Below are positions 47,545 to 56,932 of a DNA stretch of 64,000 nt, piece by piece. Below the pieces are notes generated by a model. That model was not told the DNA's origin. It was given only the letters and a program-made list of their open reading frames with translations, and did not search any database. Both the position numbers and the translations under genes were made by a program. The stretch comes from Sabellastarte sp. h YS-2021 (Eukaryota > Annelida > Polychaeta > Sabellida > Sabellidae): NCBI GenBank assembly GCA_964017235.1, contig OZ024930.1:151900221-151964220 (forward strand), in the 5' to 3' direction. The number at the start of each line of letters is the position of its first letter. Position 1 is the stretch's first letter.

Positions 47545-47623
47545 GTAAGTGTTGTAATAAATAACACAGGAAAGCAACTACAAATCACAAAAAGTCATTT
47601 AACTACTCATAAATTAATCAGGG

Positions 47624-48518
47624 ACTGTATTCACAAAAAGGATCAAGATCAAGTTGAGTAAGTAAGTAAGTAAGAAACACTTATAAAGCGCCGAAATTGA
47701 TGTACACATCCTCTAAGGCGCAGATGTCCAAAAAGGGACAGTCCAGCTCCAAAAAAGATGTCAGTGTCCGTATTAGCGTCCGATAGGGGAGATACAGGCT
47801 ATGGTGGAGGATAGGCTAATCTGAAAAGGTATGTTTTCAACTGTTTTCTGAATCCAGAAATGCTTTTCATGGTTCTAATGGCTTGAGGACGCTTGTTCCA
47901 CTCTGTGGGAGCAGCTACTGTGAAGCTGCGCAAACCCGAGCGTTTATTTGGTTTAGATGAGGAAATTGATAGGTGATTACCCCGGGTGAGATCACTCCGC
48001 CTAATCAGACAGGAAAGATATGGAGGTTGGCTGAAATGTATTGCTTTATAAGTAAGGAGATTATATTTGAACAATACATGGTAATGAATGGGGAGCCAGT
48101 GTAGTTTGTGCAGGAAGGGTGTGACATGGCTAAATTTATTTAGTTTGCACACAGTACGACATAAGGCATTTTGAACTTTTTGTAGTCTGCCAATATATGT
48201 CTTTTTTGTGTTATAAAGCAGTGAGTTACAGTAATCCAGGTGACTGCTAACCAAGGCATTTGCCACCTTTACAGCTGTTTCATGATTTAAATAGCTGCGG
48301 ACCCTTTGTAGTGGTCTATTGTGTCGAAGGCTGCAGATAAGTCCAAAAGGACTAATCCAACAGCACATATAAATACAAATTCTGGCGGTCCCTTTTGTGA
48401 TTTCCAACAAGGGCTAGTTGAGCAAAAAATCAGCTCAAGTTTAATATAAACAGCTGTAAATATGATCTGATTTTTTGCTCAGCTTGAGCTTGATCCCTTT
48501 TGTGAATGCCAATCCAGC
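47624..48518. mobile_element. Palindromic MITE (gggatcaagctcaag type) split by a LINE
   Basis: The left arm (47624-47655: gtattcacaaaaaggatcaa, gatcaagttgag) and the right arm (48413-48518: gttgagcaaaaaatcagctc to agcttgatcccttttgtgaa) are the halves of an element also found at 56503-56615 and 59906-60022. The LINE at 47655-48352 sits between them. Confidence 0.7.
47655..48352 (-). mobile_element. CR1/L2-like LINE fragment (RT C-terminal region, reverse strand)
   Basis: The reverse frame is open from ~48350 to 47799. It reads RSYLNHETAVKVANALVSSH, LDYCNSLLYNTKK, LHKLHWLPIHYHVLFKYNLL and GFRKQLKTYLFRLAY, the characteristic end of CR1/L2-type pol. The 3' end is a (taag)n-like tail at 47655-47673. 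5'-truncated and without an RT active site, so inactive. Confidence 0.85.
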
Positions 48519-48638
48519 AGTTTCACTATTTGACTACTTAATTAACCAACGCATCAACCAATCAATCTTTTTGATGATCTAGTCAATTTATTAAAGAATC
48601 ATTCATCAATCAGTTAACTGAGACAGTTTTGTTTTCAG

Positions 48639-48755
48639 ATCAAGCGTCATACCAGAAATACCCACCTGGAGAGACACCTGCCCTGTCCTTACTGTCAGGT
48701 GAAGTTCAGAAATCAGCCCCAACTCAACGCTCATGTCAAGATCAAACATCTCAAG
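48639..48755 (+). CDS. Zinc-finger gene exon 14 (rest of finger 5, finger 6)
   Basis: Acceptor ttgttttcag, donor gtcaggca, 39 codons in phase 0. IKRHTRNTH completes finger 5 and CPYCQVKFRNQPQLNAH with H-x4-H forms finger 6. Confidence 0.87.
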
Positions 48756-48884
48756 GTCAGGCACGGAATGATTTGTGCAGAAAACCTTGTTTAACTTCCG
48801 TATGTTTAGTATCATTATGTAAATTACATGCACATATAAATAAAAATTCTGGCGGTCCCTTTTGTGATTTCCAACAGGGGCCAG

Positions 48885-49412
48885 TTTCACAAAAGTACTA
48901 GCCCAGACTTAGACTTAAAGTTAAGACTTTTGTCTTTAATTCAGATGAAGTCTGTGGTCTTAGACCTATAGGGTTTCACAAAACAGCAATAAGTCTAAAT
49001 TTTGGCTAAGTCTATCTGGGAGTGGGCTTAGCTTTTGTAAACAAAAACTTAAATATGGCTGCTGCAAATTTTTCTCATTTGAAAATTTGAAATGCTTAAA
49101 AATAAGGAATAAATATATAGGATACCTCCCTGAAACAGCCTTTGGTAATATTTGATGTAGTTATAAGAGGTTTCCATAGAAAAATAGTATTTTACCAAAG
49201 ATATAGTGTGTAAACAAAGGATTTATGTCACCAGTAAAATATTTTAACTTGACACATGACATAGAAAACAGCTGTGTTTATTTTGATTGGTTATTTGATA
49301 GGCTTGGTCTGAGCTAAGTGACTGTTTGTGAAATCCATTCTTGAGTCCCAAACTTAGCCAAGACAAAATGCTTAGATATAAGTCCCTGACTCAGCCTAAG
49401 TCCAGGGGCAGA
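48885..49412. mobile_element. Palindromic MITE of the gacttagcc/ggctaagtc type, copy 1
   Basis: It starts ggccagtttcacaaaagtac and tagcccagacttagactta, and ends aagtccctgactcagcctaa, gtccaggg. Internal arms contain repeated gacttag/ctaagtc. ~500 bp, non-coding. Confidence 0.65.
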
Positions 49413-49988
49413 TTTCATGAAAGGTCTTAGCCCCGTCTCAGGTTCAAACTTGAGACTTTTATCTCAAATTATTGGAACATTTTTCTTTAGCCCATGGGCT
49501 CATCATTTATGGATTTCACATTAGGTCTCAGTCTCAGCTTTACCTGAGTCACTGGCTCAAATGCTGAGACTGGAAAGTAGAGGGCTTAATTCTTGTAAAT
49601 AGACTCAAATATGGCTGCCATAAATCATTCTCCACTTCAAAATTTGAAATGGCTGAAAATACAATAAAGATAATAAAACAACCTCCTGGAGTAGTTTTTG
49701 GTGTTTTTACATGTTTACAAGGTTTCCCATAACAAAATAGCATTTGCCCAGAGATATTATGTGTCAAACAATGGACATACATGTCATCAGTAGAATATTT
49801 TTACCACAAAAAAAGGGATCACATGACACAGAAAATCACTGTGGTTATTTGATAAGCTTGGTCTCAACTGAGACCCCTTCTGTGAAAACTGTTTGAGACA
49901 AAAACTTAGCTGAGCCAAAAGGCAGTGATTTGAGCCAGTGGCTCAGCCTGAGACTGGTCTAAGTCTGAGACCTTTCATGAAATCCGCC
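49404..49988. mobile_element. Palindromic MITE, copy 2 (ggcagatttcatgaaaggtc)
   Basis: The left end ggggcagatttcatgaaagg and the right end cctttcatgaaatccgcccc are inverted. The middle has aaatatggctgccat and cacatgacacagaaaa blocks shared with the other copies. Non-coding. Confidence 0.75.
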
Positions 49989-50929
49989 CCAGTCTTAGCC
50001 CAGTCTCAGGCTCAAACTTGACACTTCTGCCTCAAATATTGGAACATTTTTCTTGAGTCCATGGGCTCAGCCTTTACGGATTTCACAAAAGATCACAGTC
50101 TCAGCTTTGGTTGAGTCACTGGCTCAAATGCTGAGACTTGTAGGAAGTGGGCTTAAGTTGTGAAAACAGAGGCTTAAATATGGCTGTCATAATTCATTCT
50201 CCACTTCAAAATTTGAAATGGCTAAAATTTCAAAGTAGTCTTTTCTAAAGTAGTCTTTGGGTGTCTGTACATGTTTAAAGGTTTCCTATTACAAAAAAGC
50301 ACTTGACCAGAGATAATATGTGTCAAACAAGGAACATATACAGTAGAACCTCGATTATCCGGCCTTCTATTATCCGAATCTCCAGATTAACCGAACCAAA
50401 ATCGTGTCTCCCTACATATATTAATGCACCGTCAAGCATGAGCGATAATACAGGATTTTTACACAGTTTCGGAAACTTTTTTATTCTAGTGCTTTATAAA
50501 ACTTACCATTCACAGAAATGCCTAACTTTTTATGTCAGCTGACTGTCAGCTGATTATGTCGTCACTCTGCGGCGTGGGCGTACGCGTCCGCGTCCGCGTC
50601 CGCGTGAACAACTTCTCCTCCAAAACTACAAGGCCTAGAGACGTGCTGTTTTTTTTAAAAGATACCTTATCTATCGAGGATGAAAAATTGTTCAAGGCAT
50701 GCAAATCTGTCTGTTGGTCTGTTTGCTAGAGACATTACAAGGGGGGTACCCCCACCAAAAGTGTGAAAATTTCAACACTTAATCACAATTTTCTCAGTGA
50801 CTATTGCAGGGATTTCTCTCATATCTTGCATATATGTACTAGGCCAGAGGTAGATTCTCTTGTGTGAGTATGAGACCTGGATCTGTCTTCCTTTTTTTTT
50901 AATAAATTTTTTTAATAATTTTTAATGCA

Positions 50930-53770
50930 TTAAAATTCATGAAATCATGCACAAAATCATTTATAACTTGAAAAGTGTTGCATTTAGAGCATTTTGTTAA
51001 AATATGTTATTCAGCTACTTTTTTCATAGCTACAATATGGTGAGTAAGTTGGGTGCCTGTCTCAATAGCTAAGTGAGTAATAGCTACTTTTGGGCTTTTC
51101 AGTAACTTCCATCATGAGTAAAATCACTTGTAACTTAAAAACTATTGCATTTAGAGAATTTCGTATAAATATGTTATTCAGCTACTTTTGGGTCAGCTAT
51201 AACATAGTAAAATTTTAGACCTGTAGCTCATGGCATAGCTGAGTAATAGCTACTTTTAGGTTATCACTGTTGAGTAAATCGCTTATAACTTCAAAACTAT
51301 TGCATTTAGAGAATTTCGTATAAATATGTTATTCAGCTACTTTTGGGTCAGCTATAACATAGTAAAATTTCAGACCTGTAGCTCATGGCATAGCTGAGTA
51401 ATAGCTACTTTTAGGTTATCACTGTTGAGTAAATCGCTTATAACTTGGAAACTATTGCATTTACAGTATTTTGTTTCAATATGTTATTCACCTATTTTGG
51501 GATCAGCTATAACATAGTGAAGTTTCAGATCTGTGGCTCATTGCATAGCTGAGTAATAGCTACTTTGAAGTTCTCACTATTGAGTAAATCACTTGTAACT
51601 TAAAACCTATTGCATTTAGAGAATTTCGTATAAATATGTTATTCAGCTACTTTTGGGCCAGCTATAACATAGTGAAATTTCAGACCTGTAGGTCATGGCA
51701 TAGCTGAGTAATAGCTACTTTTAGGTCATCACTATTGAGTAAATCAGTTGTAACTTGAAAACTATTGCATTTACAGTATTTTGCTTAAATATGTTGTTCA
51801 CCTACTTTTGGGTCAGCTATAACATAGTAAAATTTCAGACCTGTAGCTCATTGCATAGCTGAGTAATAACTACTTTGAGGTTCTCACTATTGAGTAAATC
51901 AGTTGTAATTGCAAAACTATTGCATTTAGAGAATTTCGTATAAATATGTTATTCAGCTACTTTTGGGCCAGCTATAACATAGTGAAATTTCAGATCTGTA
52001 GGTCATGGCACAGCTGAGTAATAGCTACTTTGAAGTTCTCACTATTGAGTAAATCAGTTGTAATTGGAAAACTATTGCATTTACAGAATTTCGTATGAAT
52101 ATGTTATTCAGCTACTTTTGGGTCAGCTATAACATAGTAAAATTTCAGACCTGTAGCTCATGGCATAGCTGAGTAATAGCTACTTTTAGGTCATCACTAT
52201 TCAGTAAATCAGTTGTAACTTCAAAACTATTGCATTTACAGTATTTTGCTTAAATATGTTGTTCACCTACTTTTGGGTCAGCTATAACATAGTAAAATTT
52301 CAGACCTGTAGCTCATTGCATAGCTGAGTAATAACTACTTTGAGGTTCTCACTATTGAGTAAATCAGTTGTAATTGCAAAACTATTGCATTTAGAGAATT
52401 TAGTATAAATATGTTATTCACCTACTTTTGGGTCAGCTATAACATAGTAAAATTTCAGACCTGTAGCTCATGGCATAGCTGAGTAATAGCTACTTTTAGG
52501 TCATCACTATTGAGTAAATCAGTTGTAACTTGAAAACTATTGCATGTACAGTATTTTGCTTAAATATGTTGTTCACCTACTTTGGGGTCAGCTATAACAT
52601 AGTAAAATTTCAGACCTGTAGCTCATGGAATAGCTGAGTAATAGCTACTTTGAGGTTATCACTGTTGAGTAAATCGCTTATAACTTGGAAATTATTGCAT
52701 TTAGAGTATTTTGTTTCAATATGTTATTCACCTATTTTGGGGTCAGCTATAACATAGTGAAGTTCCAGACCTGTGACTCATTGCATAGCTGAGTAATAGC
52801 TACTTTGAAGTTCTCAATGTTGAGCAAATCACTTATAATTTGAAAACTATTGTATTTAGAGAATTTAGTATAAATATGTTATTCAGCTACTTTTGGGTCA
52901 GCTATAACATAGTAAAATTTCAGACCTGTAGCTCATGGCATAGCTGAGTAATAGTTACTTTTAGGTTATCACTGTTGAGTAAATCACTTATAACTTGGAA
53001 ACTATTGCATTTAGAGTATTTTGTTGCAATATGTTATTCACATATTTTGGGGTCAGCTATAACATAGTGAAGTTCCAGACCTGTGGCTCATTGCATAGCT
53101 GAGTAATAGCTACTTTGAAGTTCTCACTGTTGAGTAAATCAGTTGTAATTGGAAAACTATTGCCTTTACAGAAATTTGTGCAAATATGTTATTCAGCTAC
53201 TTTTGGGTCAGCTATAACATAGTGAAATTACAGACCTGTAGCTCATGGCACAACTGAGCAATAGCTATTCTCAGGCACTGACTGTTGAGTAAATCGGCTA
53301 TAACTTGAAAAATATTGCATTTGGAGTATTTTGTTAAAATATATTGTTCACCTACTTTTGGGTTAGCTATAACATAGTGAAATTACAGACCTATAGCTCA
53401 TGGCATAGCGGAGCAATAGCTATTTTCAGGTTCTCACTATTGAGTAAATCAGTTGTAACTTGAAAACTATTGCATTTACAGTATTTTGCTTAAATATGTT
53501 GTTCACCTACTTTTAGGTCAGCTATAACAGAGCAAAAATTCAGACATGTAGCTCATTGCATAGCTGAGTAATAGTTACTTTGAGGTTCTCACTCTTGAGT
53601 AAATCAGTAGTAACTTGAAAACTATTACATTTAGAGTATTTTGTTAAATATGTTATTCACAGACGTTTTGGTCAGCTATAACATAGTGAAATTGCAGACC
53701 TCTATGTCATGGCATAGCTGAGCAATAGCTTCTTTCAGGTTCTCACTGTTGAGTAAATCATTGTATCCAA
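50930..53770 (+). repeat. Family X copy 2, array A (~158-bp monomers, about 18 copies)
   Basis: Units have tattcagctacttttgggtc, agctataacatagtaaaatt, cagacctgtagctcatggca and agctgagtaatagctact. Adjacent units alternate between cagctac and cacctac forms and between tgcatttagagaatttcg and tgcatttacagtattttg, suggesting higher-order structure. Confidence 0.88.
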
Positions 53771-53774
53771 CTTG

Positions 53775-54575
53775 TAGGAAATCATGGGCTGGGAATCTGT
53801 TAATATGGTCCGATTTGACCTTGGAACCCTCCTTCAAGGTCAAATGAGGATAGCCAAACATAAAAGTGCTTATAACTCGCTTATTATTGGTCCTAGAGGT
53901 TTGGAATGAAAACCAACCTATAGAAAATCATGAGCTGGGAATTTTTTGGTGTGGTCGGATTTCACCTTGGACCCCTCCTTCAAGGTCAAATGAGGATAGC
54001 CAAACTTAAAAGTGCTTATAACTCGCTTATTATTGGTCCTAGAGGTTTGGAATGGAAAACCAACCTATAGAAAATCATGGGCTGGGAATCTTTTGGTGTG
54101 GTCAGATTTCACCTTAGACCCCTCCTTCCAGGTCAAACGAAGATAGCCAAACTTAAAGTGCTTATAACTCGCGTATTATTGGTCTTGGAGGTTTGGGATG
54201 GTAAACCAACATATAGGAAATCATGGGCTGGGATTCTTTTGGTGTGGTCAGATTTGACCTGGGACCCCTCCTTCAAGGTCAATTGAGGATAGCCAAACTT
54301 ACAATTGCTTAGAACTCGCTTATTATTGGTCCTACAGGTTTGGGATGGTAAACAAGCTACAGGAAATCATGGGCTGGGAATTTTTTTGTGTGGTCGGATT
54401 TGACCTTGGACCCCTCCGTCAAGGTCAAACAAGGATAGCCAAACTTAAAAAGTGCCTATGACTCACTTATTATTGGTCCGAGAGGTTTGGGATGGTAAAC
54501 CATCCTAAATTCTTTGGCTGGGAATCTTTTGGTATGGTCAGATTTGACCTTTGGACCCCTTCTTCATGGTCAAAC
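53775..54575 (+). repeat. Family X copy 2, array B (~147-bp monomers)
   Basis: gaaatcatgggctgggaatc recurs near 53780, 53928, 54075, 54220, 54365 and in diverged form at 54515. The monomers are as in copy 1. Confidence 0.85.
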
Positions 54576-55496
54576 GAGGATATTGCATTTATAGTATTTC
54601 TTTAAATATTTTTAACCTACTTTTTACACTTAAACAATTACCTTGTTACTTTATTTCATAATACCATTTGCAGGGCACAACTTTTTTGTCCTTTTCTTCT
54701 GTCAGCTTCGGAATATCTTTCGAACATGCTGTTCAGTTACCATTTACTGTATTTCTGTACAGCCCTTTCCCTGATAATTATGCTTTCCTCTCATTATCAC
54801 CATCATAAATCAAAAACATTCAGTCAGCTGACACAGTGCCCGTTCACGGGCACTCTCCTCTTGTTTGATCTTTATCACCATTGTTACAATAGGGGAGGGA
54901 TTAATTCAATTACACGACCCCGCTTCACAACTTCTTTCATAATGCACCAATCTATGAAAGCGTGTTCGATTGGCTTTTGCAATTTATATACTCAGTTATA
55001 TTATATCACACAAATGTATTAAACTGTATCTTCAATGACCACCGACGTTTATATTTAGTGCATAAATCAATCTTTCTTCAATTATCGCCCACTAGGTAAC
55101 CCATAGACGGTGAATTTCGGTTTCCTTCATCTATCCCAACCCCTCGATTATCCGACTGGATTGTATGTCTACCACTGGTTTCAGATAATCGAGGTTCTAC
55201 TGTATGTCATTAGTAGAATATTTTGACTACATAAAGGGTCACATGACACAGAAAAACCACTGTGGTTATTTGATGAGCTTTGTCTCAACTGAGAGCCCTT
55301 CTGTGAAAACTGTTGTGAGACCAAAACTTAGCAGAGCCAAAAGGCTCAGATTTGAGGCAGTGGCTCAGCCTGAGACTGGGCTAAGTCTGAGACCTATCAT
55401 GAAATCCTCCTCAGGCTAAGTCTAAGACCCTTTGTGAAACAGGCCCCTACAAACTTAACCGACTGGTATGCCCGACCTTGTCCACTATAACTACAT

Positions 55497-55828
55497 TGGC
55501 AATATTCACAAACAACGATTGAACTAAGCCAGAATTCAGATTAAAGTTTACAGAAAACGGTTCAGCTCATATTTGGATTAAATCCATATTTGCTAAGCTA
55601 GGCTGTTTTTTATAAACAATTGCAGAAGATTCAGCCATATTTGGCTTCAAAAGTAAACCCCCTCACAGTAGAATGCACCTATCTGTGTGGACCAAAATTA
55701 ATCCCAAAGTTCAGCCAAAATTCAGCTCAGCTTTTTTGTGAATACAAACTTAATTCTGATCCTCTTTTTAACTGAACATAAGCTGAATTATAGATCAACT
55801 TGAGCTTAGTTCCGTTTGTGAACAAGGG
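55497..55828. mobile_element. Palindromic MITE (attcacaaacaacgattgaa ends)
   Basis: The left arm attcacaaacaacgattgaa, ctaagccagaattcag and the right arm tcaacttgagcttagttccg, tttgtgaacaagggccc are related in inverted orientation, with internal copies of attcagc/gctgaat. Non-coding, just before exon 15. Confidence 0.55.
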
Positions 55829-55949
55829 CCCAATGCTAGTATTTGTAAGAGACAACAACCAAAGATCAGCAAGAGATAAGGTAAAGCAAACAGCTTTTTA
55901 TAATGAACTGCAGTTGCTTTTGGGTAGCATTTGTGCATTCATATTTCAG

Positions 55950-56048
55950 CACAACAGTCAGATGTGTGAAGAGTGTGGAAAAGTCCTCAGTTGTAAATAC
56001 AGCTACAAACAACACCTCAAAACTCACCATGATGACCCAGCCATACAG
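55950..56048 (+). CDS. Zinc-finger gene exon 15 (finger 7)
   Basis: Acceptor tcatatttcag, donor gtaagtat, 33 codons in phase 0. Finger 7: CEECGKVLSCKYSYKQH with H-x3-H, containing an extra Cys inside the finger. Intron 14 before it is ~7.2 kb, almost entirely repeats. Confidence 0.87.
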
Positions 56049-56251
56049 GTAAGTATGAAGTAGTTCTTGGACTTGTTCATAATTTTGTACATTGATTAGT
56101 TGGCCTATGATTGATCCACAGTCAATTACTAGGATCATATTAGTATATATTTCTGTTGATAGATAGTTTACCAAATGGAATATATGTTGATTCTGTAAGT
56201 ATCCCCAGTATATAGTGCACTGAAGCTTATGTATATTTGATCTGTTGGCAG

Positions 56252-56384
56252 CCAGGTGACAAGATAATCTGTCAGAACTGTGGCCGCCTATTCACTACAG
56301 TGGGAGCATTTCACACACACCAGGAGAAATTCCACGCAGATGTGGATGAAAATATGTTAAAAGAGCCAAAAGATGTCAGTGAAG
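56252..56384 (+). CDS. Zinc-finger gene exon 16 (finger 8)
   Basis: Acceptor ctgttggcag, donor gtgtactt, phase 0 in and 1 out. Finger 8: CQNCGRLFTTVGAFHTHQEK ending in His (x4), then an acidic linker VDENMLKEPKDVSE. Confidence 0.86.
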
Positions 56385-56502
56385 GTGTACTTGTATTGAA
56401 TGGAGGTGGGTCACTATTTTATAATACAATAAAAATTTCACTGAAAAGTCACCTCATGTATCATGATTTGTGAAGTAAATTTCATCTTGGGGCCATATAC
56501 AG

Positions 56503-56615
56503 AAAAGGGATCAAGCTCAAGGTAAGCCAAAAATCAGCTCAAGTTTAGTATAAACAGCTGTAAATTTGAACTGATCTTTGGCTCAACTGGAGCTTGATTC
56601 CTTTTGTGAATATGA
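56503..56615. mobile_element. Palindromic MITE (gggatcaagctcaag type), copy b
   Basis: aaaagggatcaagctcaagg, caaaaatcagctcaagttta and the reverse arm gaactgatctttggctcaac, ttgattccttttgtgaatat form a ~110-bp imperfect hairpin. Confidence 0.72.
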
Positions 56616-56798
56616 CCCCAGCCTTTTCTTCTCTTGATCCCAACTATAAACATATGACATCATTTATCCAAATGTCCCAAGTCTGATTCACACCAAAAAG
56701 AATATGAAGAATTTCATGTGTCCAGATGAGTATACACAGTTATTTGTTTCATTTCTCTGATAACCCAGTTTTATTGCCCATTAATTTCTATTGGACAG

Positions 56799-56917
56799 GT
56801 CAGCTGTTCCAGTGTAAGCACTGCCTGACCTATACAAACTCCTCAGCCAGGGAAGTGAGACTCCATATAGTGCGCATGCACCTAGAAAAGACACATGCTT
56901 GTCCATACTGTGAGCAG
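56799..56917 (+). CDS. Zinc-finger gene exon 17 (finger 9, start of finger 10)
   Basis: Acceptor tattggacag, donor gtgagtac, phase 1 in and 0 out. Finger 9: CKHCLTYTNSSAREVRLH with x13 spacing and H-x4-H. Finger 10 begins CPYCEQ and must be completed by an exon not found before the window end. A Tigger-like element starts 15 bp beyond the donor. Confidence 0.86.
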
Positions 56918-56932
56918 GTGAGTACACATGTA

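Larger units (their letters stand above)
50533..54863 (+). mobile_element. Family X copy 2 (intact ends)
   Basis: It starts TGTCAGCTGAC after an A at 50532. It ends GTCAGCTGACA (54823-54833), the hairpin (54835-54854), then CTCCTCTTG before T at 54864. The second Tigger-like copy provides the empty site. Flank, two satellite arrays and 3' flank follow the order of copy 1 but lack family Y. A CpG-rich stretch near 50568-50605 repeats gcgtccgc. Non-coding; inserted in intron 14 of the zinc-finger gene. Confidence 0.8.
50341..55202 (+). mobile_element. Pogo/Tigger-like non-autonomous DNA transposon, copy 1, carrying family X
   Basis: The ends cagtagaacctcgattatcc and gataatcgaggttctactg are inverted, with TA on both outer sides (50339-50340, 55203-55204), as expected for the Tc1/mariner-pogo group. 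The ends continue inward into sequence shared in reverse with copy 2 at 56933-58782 (tctagtgctttataaaa, acttctttcataatg). No transposase is present. Family X occupies 50533-54863. Confidence 0.85.
49990..55447. mobile_element. Palindromic MITE, copy 3, split by a Tigger-like element
   Basis: 49990-50340 matches the left part of copy 2 and 55203-55447 the right part (tcattagtagaatattttga, gggtcacatgacacagaaaa). The Tigger-like insertion lies exactly between, at a TA. Confidence 0.75.
32849..56917 (+). other. C2H2 zinc-finger protein gene (17 coding exons in window, 3' incomplete)
   Basis: Seventeen exons with AG/GT borders and matching phases join into one ~907-codon frame without stops. This strongly supports a real, intact gene and is the only host protein-coding gene recognised. 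The order of parts is: N-terminal region of unknown family (~residues 1-111), low-complexity region (~112-411), two basic segments (~412-485), then C2H2 fingers from ~503 to the end, with Cys-x2-Cys-x12/13-His-x3-5-His spacing. Fingers are single or paired, with non-canonical linkers and no TGEKP links, unlike KZFP/Kruppel-type arrays. Several introns split fingers. Products of this type are nuclear and usually bind DNA or protein. The precise family is not recognised. The 5' UTR and the 3' exons (rest of finger 10 onward) are not seen and should lie upstream and beyond 64000 respectively. Confidence 0.85.
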
